Positions 7,289-14,122 of a stretch of DNA of 24,380 bases are shown here, piece after piece. Every line of letters starts with the position of its first letter. Within the stretch, counting starts at the first letter, position 1. Source of the DNA: a bacterium UBP2_UBA2255 (GTDB taxonomy: Bacteria; Edwardsbacteria; AC1; EtOH8); NCBI GenBank assembly GCA_002347565.1, contig DDXR01000024.1, forward strand, positions 292 to 24,671. The letters are read 5' to 3'. A program made the translations under genes and the position numbers. Under the pieces are notes generated by a model. It saw only the letters and a program-made list of their open reading frames with translations. It searched no databases and was not told the DNA's origin.

Positions 7289-8560
7289 CTAGGTCTTCTT
7301 CACCGGAATGTTGAAATAGTCAATTCGTACCTTGGGGAATTCCCGCTTGAGCAGGGCGATCAGTTGCGCGATACCGAGGGCTTCGCCCTTCGGCCGCGGG
7401 ATCTCGCGGATGTACCACCAGGGATCGATCGACAGGTTGCGCATCTGCACCATGTCCACGTTCCCCTGCCGCAGTAATCGCAGCAAACCGGTCACCTCCT
7501 GTTCGCGGTCGGTGTAGCCGGGGAACACCAGCAGGTTGACGCTGACGAACAGGCCCGCGGCCCTGGCCGTCCGGATGCTGCGCTTGACATCGGCGAAGGA
7601 GTAATTCACCGGCCGGTAGTAGGCGTCGTACTGTTTCTTGAGGGAAGAGTTGAGGCTGATGCGGACGCTGTCCAGCCCGGCCCGCGCCAATTCGCGGATC
7701 CGGCGCGGGTCGTAGCCGTTGGTGTTGAGGTTGATGGTGCCGCGGTCGGTCTTCGAGCGGACCAGCTTGATGGCGCGTTCGATGGTCGCGGCCTGCAGCA
7801 GCGGCTCGCCCTCGCAACCCTGGCCGAAGCTGGCGATGCCCGCGTCGGCTGTTTTCAGATGGGGGACGGCCAGGTCCGCGATCTCCCGCGGCGTGGGCAC
7901 GAAGTCCAGCCGCTGCTGCGAGGCGCAGCAGCCGCCGGCCGCTGCCGCCGGCTGCCATGACAGGCAGCCCAGGCAGCGCGAGTTGCAGGCCGGCGAGGTC
8001 GGCAGCGGCAGTTCCCAGCGGCGGTAGAACGCGTTCTTGCCGGCGAAGCAGTGGTATTCGAGCGCGCAGCGCGCCAGCTGGCGCAACAACCTGTTCCCGG
8101 TTTCCCGCTTGAGACGTTCCCGTACGAGTTCGGCCAGCCGTTTGTCCTGCTCCGGGCTGTGCAGCTCGGGATCGGCCTTGGGGTTCCTTGCGACGAGTTT
8201 CGCCGCCCCGCAGATCTTCCTTTTGTGCCAGGCCAGCGCGGTGTAGGACCACAAGGGCAGGAGCGGCTTCTCGCTCCTCTCGACGTACGCCGGCAGCAAA
8301 GTCCGCGTGTACCCCGCCGGCAGGAAGCCGGCAACCGGGAAAATCCGCCGGCCGCTCAGCCTCTCAATATACGCCAGCGCGCCGCCGCGCTGCGCGACAG
8401 CGACGCCCTTCCGGATGACAAAGACCTCGCTGCCCCGCGGCAGGGGAACCAGGTCGCGCTCCGGGACCGGCATGAAATCCCCGCCGGCAAGACCCAGTGC
8501 CCGGTGCCCCGGCAGGTCGTAAATCCGGCCGGCCGTGTCGGCATAGAGGAAACGAGGCAT
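7289..8560 (-). CDS. Radical SAM enzyme of unknown substrate
   Basis: 423 residues. The iron-sulfur motif is CNSRCLGC (Cys192, Cys196, Cys199; CX3CX2C), followed by IASFGQGCEGEPLL (the GxGEP element for S-adenosylmethionine), TINLNTNGYDPRRI, GLDSVRISLNSSLKKQYDAYYRP and FVSVNLLVFPGYTDREQE, as in SPASM/PqqE-like barrels. The first 190 residues form a separate N-terminal part starting MPRFLYADTAGRIYDLPG, then PLPRGSEVFVI, found in a family of uncharacterised radical SAM proteins. An extra CC pair lies just after the cluster. ATG 8560 is chosen from the conserved start; the -10 box of a consensus promoter ends only six bases before it, so the mRNA is probably leaderless. It stands alone, with a hairpin after its stop. 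Substrate and product not known. Confidence 0.9.
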   Translation of the reverse strand: MPRFLYADTAGRIYDLPGHRALGLAGGDFMPVPERDLVPLPRGSEVFVIRKGVAVAQRGGALAYIERLSGRRIFPVAGFLPAGYTRTLLPAYVERSEKPLLPLWSYTALAWHKRKICGAAKLVARNPKADPELHSPEQDKRLAELVRERLKRETGNRLLRQLARCALEYHCFAGKNAFYRRWELPLPTSPACNSRCLGCLSWQPAAAAGGCCASQQRLDFVPTPREIADLAVPHLKTADAGIASFGQGCEGEPLLQAATIERAIKLVRSKTDRGTINLNTNGYDPRRIRELARAGLDSVRISLNSSLKKQYDAYYRPVNYSFADVKRSIRTARAAGLFVSVNLLVFPGYTDREQEVTGLLRLLRQGNVDMVQMRNLSIDPWWYIREIPRPKGEALGIAQLIALLKREFPKVRIDYFNIPVKKT

Positions 8561-8566
8561 TGGGCC

Positions 8567-8595
8567 ATTATAGCCCAGAACGCCGTGAGTGTCAA
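8567..8595 (-). promoter_or_regulatory. Consensus promoter of the radical SAM gene (TTGACA-N17-TATAAT), leaderless
   Basis: On the minus strand, TTGACA at 8595-8590, exactly 17 bases, then TATAAT at 8572-8567: a perfect sigma-70 match in both boxes. Only GGCCCA separates the -10 box from ATG 8560, so the expected +1 is the A of the start codon. There is no room for a ribosome binding site. Confidence 0.85.
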
Positions 8596-8637
8596 TCGAC
8601 ACGCAAAACGCAGCCGAAAATAATCACAAAAATCTCA

Positions 8638-8666
8638 TTGCAATACGGCATCTGCAGGTATATAAT
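8638..8666 (+). promoter_or_regulatory. Divergent promoter (TTGCAA-N17-TATAAT), leaderless layout
   Basis: TTGCAA at 8638-8643, 17 bases, then TATAAT at 8661-8666. GCCGTC follows, then ATG 8673, the same -10 / six bases / ATG geometry as the radical SAM promoter on the other strand. The two -35 boxes are 42 bp apart. Confidence 0.7.
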
Positions 8667-8672
8667 GCCGTC

Positions 8673-8807
8673 ATGGAGCGGCACGCAGAGGCGCGGCCGG
8701 GGCGACGAGGGAGGAGATGTCTCCCGGCAACCGCGCTGTCGATGGCTATCGACATGGCCATGCCGCATGACCGGCAAGGCAGTGCTGCTAAATGGGTCGA
8801 AGCATGA
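8673..8807 (+). CDS. Possible leaderless small ORF, 44 residues
   Basis: ATG at 8673 to TGA at 8805-8807. The peptide begins MERHAEARPGRRGRR and ends QGSAAKWVEA; it is basic and Ala-rich, resembles nothing I recognise, and has no clear membrane segment or motif. The reason to list it is the promoter placed exactly six bases before its ATG. The alternative is that the promoter drives a non-coding RNA: the same stretch holds short hairpins (GTCGAT/ATCGAC near 8740; CGGTT/AACCG at 8821-8840). Coding status is unproven. Confidence 0.35.
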   Translation: MERHAEARPGRRGRRCLPATALSMAIDMAMPHDRQGSAAKWVEA

Positions 8808-9276
8808 TCGACGGTCTGCGCGGTTCGATGATGCCAACCGATAAAAATCGCATGATTGACAACATTAATTGCAATCATAACACGAAGATAAGCAAGGTGA
8901 TGATGTGATTTTTAACATTTGATTGCAACAGGACAGAAAACTATTTTTAGCGATATCATATTAAAGCAAACTATTTATACACAGTATGTTATATTGAATA
9001 CATTAAAATGTCACGCAACAAAAGTAATCATTCACCAAATCACATATTCGGCAATGCATAATGGCCAATGTCTAATAGCTTGATATGTTTAATGTTAGAA
9101 TTATCAATCAACAGGATGAATATAAGGCATAAAAATTGCAATATTACTTAATATTGATCGATTATTTGCCAATGGTTGTACCTGTTATGCCAAAGAATGC
9201 ATATTGTCCAGGGATGACCGATACCTTGCAACTTTGCGCAGATGCGATCAGATGATTCGAGAATGAGGCGTACAAA
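8808..9276. other. AT-rich intergenic region without a convincing gene
   Basis: After about 8840 the sequence turns strongly AT-rich, in sharp contrast to the GC-rich flanks, and stays so to about 9240. No reading frame of useful length or coding character is present on either strand, and no tRNA or known riboswitch core was recognised. It contains repeated motifs (TGATTG/CAATCA and AACATT followed by ATTGCAA). It ends 15 bp before a good ribosome site for the Cys-rich gene and probably holds the promoter of that two-gene unit, though no convincing -35/-10 pair was found. Confidence 0.7.
8861..8928. repeat. Short direct and inverted repeats in the AT-rich region
   Basis: AACATTAATTGCAA at 8861-8874 recurs as AACATTTGATTGCAA at 8914-8928 (53 bp apart). 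In addition TTGCAATCA (8869-8877) and TGATTGCAA (8920-8928) are exact inverted copies, and TGATTG occurs again at 8853-8858. Five turns of spacing and the repeated core are what paired binding sites of a regulator look like, but in AT-rich DNA some of this will arise by chance. Confidence 0.55.
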
Positions 9277-9567
9277 ATGAAGTATAACGTTTCCTCGGCC
9301 GTGAAGGCGTCCACGGTGAAATGCACAAAGGGGTTCAGATGCCTTGCCGCAGGGACGCGCGGCGGCAGGAATGGTTGCGCAGTGGACTGCGCGGACGGAA
9401 GGAACGTGCTTTTTCTTGTTTCAAATGACGGCGGCGAATGCCCATACCGGATAGATTTCGGCAGCGGCCAGGTGTGCACCTGCCCGACGAATTACGCGAT
9501 CCACCGGGGCGGAGCCACGCCCGCTCCCGGGACGCAGAAACCGCAACGGAAAGGGAAGGAACGATGA
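9277..9567 (+). CDS. Small cysteine-rich protein, translationally coupled to the exported protein
   Basis: 96 residues from ATG 9277, with GAGG at 9265-9268. Seven cysteines: CTKGFRC, NGCAVDC, GECPYRIDFG, VCTCPTNYAI. The core MKYNVSSAVKASTVKCTKGF...CAVDCADGRNVLFL...CPYRIDFG...CTCPTNY resembles, from memory, a small family of uncharacterised 70-80 residue Cys-rich proteins ending in a CxCP motif; metal binding or disulfides are possible. No signal peptide is visible. The last 18 residues are Pro/Lys-rich (PAPGTQKPQRKGKER) and look like an unstructured read-on tail. The TGA stop overlaps the next ATG as ATGA, so the two proteins are made from one mRNA. This is the first gene after the AT-rich region. 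Confidence 0.7.
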   Translation: MKYNVSSAVKASTVKCTKGFRCLAAGTRGGRNGCAVDCADGRNVLFLVSNDGGECPYRIDFGSGQVCTCPTNYAIHRGGATPAPGTQKPQRKGKER

Positions 9568-12500
9568 ACCGCACCGTTGGCATCTTGACGGCAACGATTG
9601 TCGCGCTGTTGTCTGCGAGCCTCACGCCGGGCGCCCGGGCCGCCGTCCGGCCGGGAGCCGCCGCGACGAACGGTCAGAAGGGCAAGACTATCCGGAACCT
9701 CGACGCCAATGCCTGGCTGATCAAGACCACCAATTTCGGCCCGTTCGTGTGGCCGGCCAGCAGCCAGCCCGGGGGATTCTGGGGCGGCCCGGGCTACAAC
9801 TATATCTACGGCGGCGGGCTGTGGGTCGGCGCGCTGGACGCGACAGACACGGTGCGGGTGAGCATGGGTTACCACCCCGGCACCGGGGCCAGCGAATACG
9901 GTCCGGTCAACCCGTACACGTTCGACTGGATCAACCAGGCGGTCGACCCCCAGGCCCGCGTCTACCTTTCGACCGATCCGGCCGACCTGTCCGAGTGGCC
10001 GGTGCGCGATCCGCAGAACAATCCCGTCGTCCGCTCGGTCCAGGACGGCTACGCGGTGTACAGCGACGAGAACCCAGCGTTCACGTACTCCGGAAACACG
10101 CCGGTGGGCGTCCGCTTCAAGCAATGGAGCTACGCCTGGAACTACGCCGACAACAACGACATCGTGTTCTTCTATTTCCGGCTGTTCAACGTGTCGGGCG
10201 ACTCGCTGCGCAACGTCTACATCGGGCCCTGCATCGACGCCGACGTGGGCGACGAGAGCGGCGCGGGCGCCAACGACCTGACCGACATCGATTACGCCCG
10301 AAATCTGGGCATCCAATACCAGGCAACGGGCGAGGCGGGCTGGCCGCGGGTGGGGCAGTTCGGCTGCCGCTACTTCGAGAGCCCGATCAACAATACCGGC
10401 GACACCGTATGGGTGGTCGACAATCAGTTCGGTCACGCCGTCCTGCCGAACTCGGCCCTGGGGATGACCGCGTTCAAGATCTTCATCATCACCGAGGACC
10501 CGTCCACCGTCCTGGACCGCTACAAGCTGCTGACGGGCCGCAACCACGTGTCCAACGTGATGGACGCCTACGACGAGTGGGGCGCGAGCAACGCAGGTGA
10601 CAAGCGGTTCCTAATGTCCTCGGGCCCGTTCCACCTGGCGGCCGGCGATTCCGCGGCCACCTGCGTGGGCGTAATGTGCGCCTGGGACCGGCCCACCCTG
10701 ATCGCCGTGTCGGACGTCGCCCAGGAGGTGTACAATAACGGTTTCCAGCTGGCGGTGCCGCCCGAGGCCCCGCAGATCACCGCTGCCCCGGGCGACGGCC
10801 TGGCTTACATCAGCTGGACGCGAGTGGCCGAGACCACGCCCGACCCCTACCGGGCACAGATCGACTCCATGCCGGGATGGCACACGTACTTCAAGGGCAC
10901 CTACTACGCCTTCGGCAAACACCGGGTGGACACCGCGCTGGTCGACAGCTTCAAGATCAAGACCGGTCCCACGACGTTTGTTGCGATCCCCCGGGGCGCG
11001 GCAAATCCGGCCGGCGGCAGCGACACTCTCGAGGCGCACTACAGCCAGCGGGCCATGTACGCCCGCCACGATTTCCAAGGGTATCTGCTGTACCGGGCGA
11101 ATTCCCGGGAGGATCTGCAGGATCCTGCGGCCAGGGCACCCGTGGGGACTCTACATGTCGGCACCAGCGGCGCCCGGGGCTACTTTTACGACCGATATGA
11201 CGGCCTGCAGATCGTACTTGACCTCCAGCCGATCGTATACCATACTCCCGACACGACGTACTACCTGCCGAAGTACGATACCATCGGCACCGATCGGGGC
11301 CTGGTCTGCGCGCTGGTCGACACCGGGCTGAGCAACGGTCAGGCCTATTACTACGGCATCTCCGCTTACGACTACCAGCCCAACGTGTATTTCACGAAGA
11401 AATGCCCCACCACCTTGGCCACCAGCCCGTACGCCTCCTCGGCCATGGTCATACCCGTGGCCGATCAGCCGGGGTACGTGCCGCCCAACATAGCCATCCG
11501 GGTGGACGGCGGCTGCGACGCGCGCTACGGGGGCGCGCTGGACCACTTCCAAAACCTGGCGGTAGCTAACCCGCCGGCCGTGCCCAGCGACAGCTTCAAG
11601 ATCATCTGGCAAGGGATGACCAAACAGGGCGCCGGGACGGGCGTCACCCGCCAGCCGGTCTACAGGGGATCGCTGTACAATTCTGCCGGGACCTATCTGG
11701 ACAGTCTGTGGCTGTGCCCCCGGTGCGCCCTGTATCAGGGATCCGACCCGGGTTACAGCTTCTTCGGCGCGCCACACTATCAGCTGGGATTCGGCGGCAT
11801 TGTGTTCCAGCCGTTTGTGCTGTTCCAGCCCTGGCTGGCCCAGGCCGACACCATGGCCGTGATCACCGAAAACCCGACCGGCAGCCGCACCTACCCGGCG
11901 GACAGCGTGCGGGTGCGGCTCGACCCCAACACCTTCAAGCTCGACGTGGCCCAGTGGATGTGGCGGGGCTCGGACTACGAGATCCGCTGGAAGGACACCG
12001 TGGTCAACGTCGGGGTGGATACCGCGGCCCTGACTTGCCGGATCTGGGACGTCACCAACAACAGCGAGGTGCCGTTCGAGGGCGGGCTGGCCAAGGGCAA
12101 CATGACCACGCCGGGCTGGTGCTTCAACTACCTGCCCAACACCAGCGGCACGGTGCCGTACATCTACAACCGGGCGAACAACGACAACACCGCGCTGTTC
12201 ATCTCGGGCGTGACGGTCTACCTGAACAAGAAGGGGACCGTCACCCGCCGCCTGGACTGGCCCAACCGGCCCGAGACCGGCGACGTCTGGCTGGTCAACT
12301 GCAGCGGCCCGCGGCCGCCGGTGGACGGCAACATCACCACCTTCATCCTGTCACCAGCGGTCACCGGCGTGGCAGGCGGGCCAGTGGACCGTCTGCTGGT
12401 GGCCCTGCTGCAGCAGAACGTGCCCAACCCGTTCTCGGGGGCGACGGAGATCGCATATCAGCTGTCGGCGCCCGGTAGTGTACAGCTGCGGGTGTACAAT

Positions 12501-12674
12501 GTCGTTGGGCAGATGGTGCGGGTTCTGGCCGACGGACCGCGGGCCGCCGGCCGCCATGTCGCACGCTGGGACGGCCGCAACGACGCGGGGCAAAAGCTGG
12601 CGGCCGGAGTGTACCTCTACCGGCTGCAGGCGGGCGGTCAGACGATGACCAGGAAGCTGGTGCTGGTGCGGTGA
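9564..12674 (+). CDS. Large exported protein with Fn3-like region and FlgD-like/T9SS-type C-terminal domain
   Basis: 1036 residues from ATG 9564, with AAGGGAAGGA just before it. Residues 1-27 are a signal peptide (MNRTVGILTATIVALLSASL, then TPGARA before the likely cut). Residues about 60-390 are Gly/Tyr/Trp-rich (YIYGGGLWVGALDATDTV, FFYFRLFNVSGDSLRNVYIG), a beta-rich region seen in exported proteins of FCB-type lineages. Residues about 398-610 contain a split fibronectin III-like unit (PPEAPQITAAPGDGLAYISW ... FQGYLLYRANS ... GLSNGQAYYYGISAYDY). Residues about 940-1036 are the FlgD-like Ig domain (QQNVPNPFSGATEIAYQL, LRVYNVVGQMVRVL, WDGRNDAGQKLAAGVYLYRL). That domain serves as a secretion/anchoring signal of type IX systems in some phyla; no such secretion genes are in this window. 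A terminator follows. Confidence 0.88.
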   Translation: MNRTVGILTATIVALLSASLTPGARAAVRPGAAATNGQKGKTIRNLDANAWLIKTTNFGPFVWPASSQPGGFWGGPGYNYIYGGGLWVGALDATDTVRVSMGYHPGTGASEYGPVNPYTFDWINQAVDPQARVYLSTDPADLSEWPVRDPQNNPVVRSVQDGYAVYSDENPAFTYSGNTPVGVRFKQWSYAWNYADNNDIVFFYFRLFNVSGDSLRNVYIGPCIDADVGDESGAGANDLTDIDYARNLGIQYQATGEAGWPRVGQFGCRYFESPINNTGDTVWVVDNQFGHAVLPNSALGMTAFKIFIITEDPSTVLDRYKLLTGRNHVSNVMDAYDEWGASNAGDKRFLMSSGPFHLAAGDSAATCVGVMCAWDRPTLIAVSDVAQEVYNNGFQLAVPPEAPQITAAPGDGLAYISWTRVAETTPDPYRAQIDSMPGWHTYFKGTYYAFGKHRVDTALVDSFKIKTGPTTFVAIPRGAANPAGGSDTLEAHYSQRAMYARHDFQGYLLYRANSREDLQDPAARAPVGTLHVGTSGARGYFYDRYDGLQIVLDLQPIVYHTPDTTYYLPKYDTIGTDRGLVCALVDTGLSNGQAYYYGISAYDYQPNVYFTKKCPTTLATSPYASSAMVIPVADQPGYVPPNIAIRVDGGCDARYGGALDHFQNLAVANPPAVPSDSFKIIWQGMTKQGAGTGVTRQPVYRGSLYNSAGTYLDSLWLCPRCALYQGSDPGYSFFGAPHYQLGFGGIVFQPFVLFQPWLAQADTMAVITENPTGSRTYPADSVRVRLDPNTFKLDVAQWMWRGSDYEIRWKDTVVNVGVDTAALTCRIWDVTNNSEVPFEGGLAKGNMTTPGWCFNYLPNTSGTVPYIYNRANNDNTALFISGVTVYLNKKGTVTRRLDWPNRPETGDVWLVNCSGPRPPVDGNITTFILSPAVTGVAGGPVDRLLVALLQQNVPNPFSGATEIAYQLSAPGSVQLRVYNVVGQMVRVLADGPRAAGRHVARWDGRNDAGQKLAAGVYLYRLQAGGQTMTRKLVLVR

Positions 12675-12715
12675 CCCCACCCCGGCCCCTCCCCGCTGCG
12701 GAAAGGGGCCACGGG

Positions 12716-12743
12716 AAAGCCCCGTCTTGCGGCGGGGCTTTTT
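12716..12743 (+). terminator. Rho-independent terminator after the exported-protein gene
   Basis: AAAGCCCCG (12716-12724) pairs with CGGGGCTTT (12733-12741) around an 8-base loop, and a run of five T residues ends it at 12743. It begins about 40 bp after the stop codon of the exported-protein gene and separates it from tyrS. Confidence 0.92.
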
Positions 12744-12745
12744 CA

Positions 12746-12774
12746 TTGCATTCCGTTGTGAAACGTGGTATCCT
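12746..12774 (+). promoter_or_regulatory. Possible tyrS promoter (TTGCAT-N17-TATCCT)
   Basis: TTGCAT at 12746-12751, 17 bases, TATCCT at 12769-12774. Both boxes are imperfect, but the spacing is ideal and the site falls directly after a terminator and before tyrS. The start would be near 12781, giving a leader of about 70 bases. Confidence 0.5.
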
Positions 12775-12799
12775 TATCTATTCAACCGGAAAGACTAAG

Positions 12800-12840
12800 G
12801 GGAAATCACCCGCACCCCTTGGCCAGGGTGTGCTTTTCCC
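12800..12840 (+). promoter_or_regulatory. Two-tier hairpin in the tyrS leader
   Basis: Outer stem GGGAAA (12800-12805) with TTTCCC (12835-12840); inner stem CGCACCC (12811-12817) with GGGTGTG (12826-12832), including one G-U pair. It ends two bases before the AAGGAA ribosome site of tyrS, so folding could affect start-site access. It is too short for a T-box and no T-box sequence was seen. Role unproven. Confidence 0.45.
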
Positions 12841-12852
12841 GAAAGGAACGCT

Positions 12853-14070
12853 ATGTCCGTATTCGACCTGCTGAAGGAGCGCGGCTACATCCGGCAGATG
12901 ACGCACGAGGACGAGATCAAATCCCTGCTGGAAAAGGAGAAAGTCTCGTTCTACATCGGCTTCGATCCCACCGCCGACAGCCTGACCGTCGGCCATTTCC
13001 TGCAGCTGATGGCGATGCGGCACATGCAGGACCACGGCCACCGGCCGATCGCCCTGCTGGGCGGGGGCACCACCATGGTGGGGGACCCCTCCGGCAAGAC
13101 CGACATGCGGAAGATGCTGACCAGGGCGGACATCGCCGCCAACGCCGCGCGCTTCAAGGCGCAGATGGAGAGGTTCATCGACTTCTCCGGCGGCCGGGCG
13201 ATCATGGCCGACAACGCCGACTGGCTGCTGGGGCTCAACTACGTCGATTTCCTGCGGGACGTCGGGTCGCACTTCTCGGTGAACCGCATGCTGCAGGCGG
13301 AATGCTTCAAGGCCCGGATGGAGCGGGGCCTGACGTTCATGGAGTTCAACTACATGGTGATGCAGGGCTACGATTTCCTGGAGCTGTACCGCCGCCACCA
13401 CTGCACCCTGCAGCTGGGCGGGGACGACCAGTGGTCCAACATCATCGCGGGCGTGGAGCTGGTGCGCAAGATCGAGGCCCGGCCGGTGTTCGGCATGACC
13501 TTCACCCTGCTGACCACCGGCGACGGCAAGAAGATGGGCAAGACCGAAAAGGGCGCGGTGTGGCTGGACCCCGCCAAGACCAGCCCCTACGACTTCTACC
13601 AGTACTGGCGCAACGTCGAGGACGGCCAGGTGGGCCAGCTGCTGGCGCTGCTGACCTTTTTGCCGATGGACGAGGTCAAGCGCCTGGCGGCGTTGAAGGA
13701 CCGCGAGATCAACGAGGCCAAGAAGGTGCTGGCCTTCGAGGTCACGAAAACGGTCCATGGCGAGGACGAAGCGAAAAAGGCGCAGAACGCGGCCGGCGCG
13801 CTATTCGGCGGCGGCGGGACAGCGCAGGACATGCCGGCCGCGAAAGTCGGCCGCGACCTGCTGGGCAAGCCGGTAATCGACGTCCTGCACGCGGCCGGCG
13901 TGATCGCCACCAAGAGCGAGGGGCGGCGGCTGGTCGACCAGGGCGGCCTGCATTTGGGAGACAAGAAGGTCACGGCCTACGACGAGAAACTCGAGGCCGC
14001 CCAGTTCATCGACGGCTCGCTGCTGGTGCGCAAGGGGAAGAAGACGTACCATAAACTGACTCTTTCCTGA
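12853..14070 (+). CDS. tyrS: Tyrosyl-tRNA synthetase
   Basis: 405 residues, class I synthetase that charges tRNA-Tyr. The HIGH motif appears as TVGHF (45-49) after IGFDPTADSL. The tyrosine-site elements are LLGGGTTMVGDPSGK, FNYMVMQGYDFLELY and LQLGGDDQWSNIIAG, and the KMSKS loop is KKMGKT. The C-terminal S4-like RNA-binding domain (VIDVLHAAGVIATKSEGRRLVDQGGLHLGDKKV) spans about 335-405. AAGGAA before ATG 12853 supports the start. It has its own possible promoter and a hairpin leader after the preceding terminator. The distance to ltaE is 52 bp and contains a 7-base repeat. Confidence 0.97.
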   Translation: MSVFDLLKERGYIRQMTHEDEIKSLLEKEKVSFYIGFDPTADSLTVGHFLQLMAMRHMQDHGHRPIALLGGGTTMVGDPSGKTDMRKMLTRADIAANAARFKAQMERFIDFSGGRAIMADNADWLLGLNYVDFLRDVGSHFSVNRMLQAECFKARMERGLTFMEFNYMVMQGYDFLELYRRHHCTLQLGGDDQWSNIIAGVELVRKIEARPVFGMTFTLLTTGDGKKMGKTEKGAVWLDPAKTSPYDFYQYWRNVEDGQVGQLLALLTFLPMDEVKRLAALKDREINEAKKVLAFEVTKTVHGEDEAKKAQNAAGALFGGGGTAQDMPAAKVGRDLLGKPVIDVLHAAGVIATKSEGRRLVDQGGLHLGDKKVTAYDEKLEAAQFIDGSLLVRKGKKTYHKLTLS

Positions 14071-14071
14071 A

Positions 14072-14106
14072 GAATACTGAATACGGAAGACGGAAAACCG
14101 AAGAAC
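14072..14106. repeat. 7-base degenerate tandem repeat between tyrS and ltaE
   Basis: Five consecutive 7-base units: GAATACT, GAATACG, GAAGACG, GAAAACC and GAAGAAC. All keep GAA at positions 1-3. The period and the GAATAC core are close to the GTATAC units in front of serS at 4028-4055, so both may belong to one family of intergenic heptamer repeats in this genome. Confidence 0.75.
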
Positions 14107-14122
14107 AGTCAACGGGGTACGG

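Noticed and set aside
8673..8860. Riboswitch or known structured RNA after the promoter at 8638-8666, because of CCCGGCAACC-like sequence.
   Set aside because: The match to SAM-type or c-di-GMP-type cores does not extend beyond a few bases; the conserved junction elements are missing.
8841..9240. Remnant of an insertion sequence or CRISPR array in the AT-rich block.
   Set aside because: No transposase fragment, terminal inverted repeats with target duplications, or regularly spaced direct repeats were found; the repeats seen are two or three short motifs only.
9438..9563. Earlier start for the exported protein at 9438.
   Set aside because: It would put 42 charged residues before a standard signal peptide, while ATG 9564 has a strong ribosome site and begins the signal peptide exactly.
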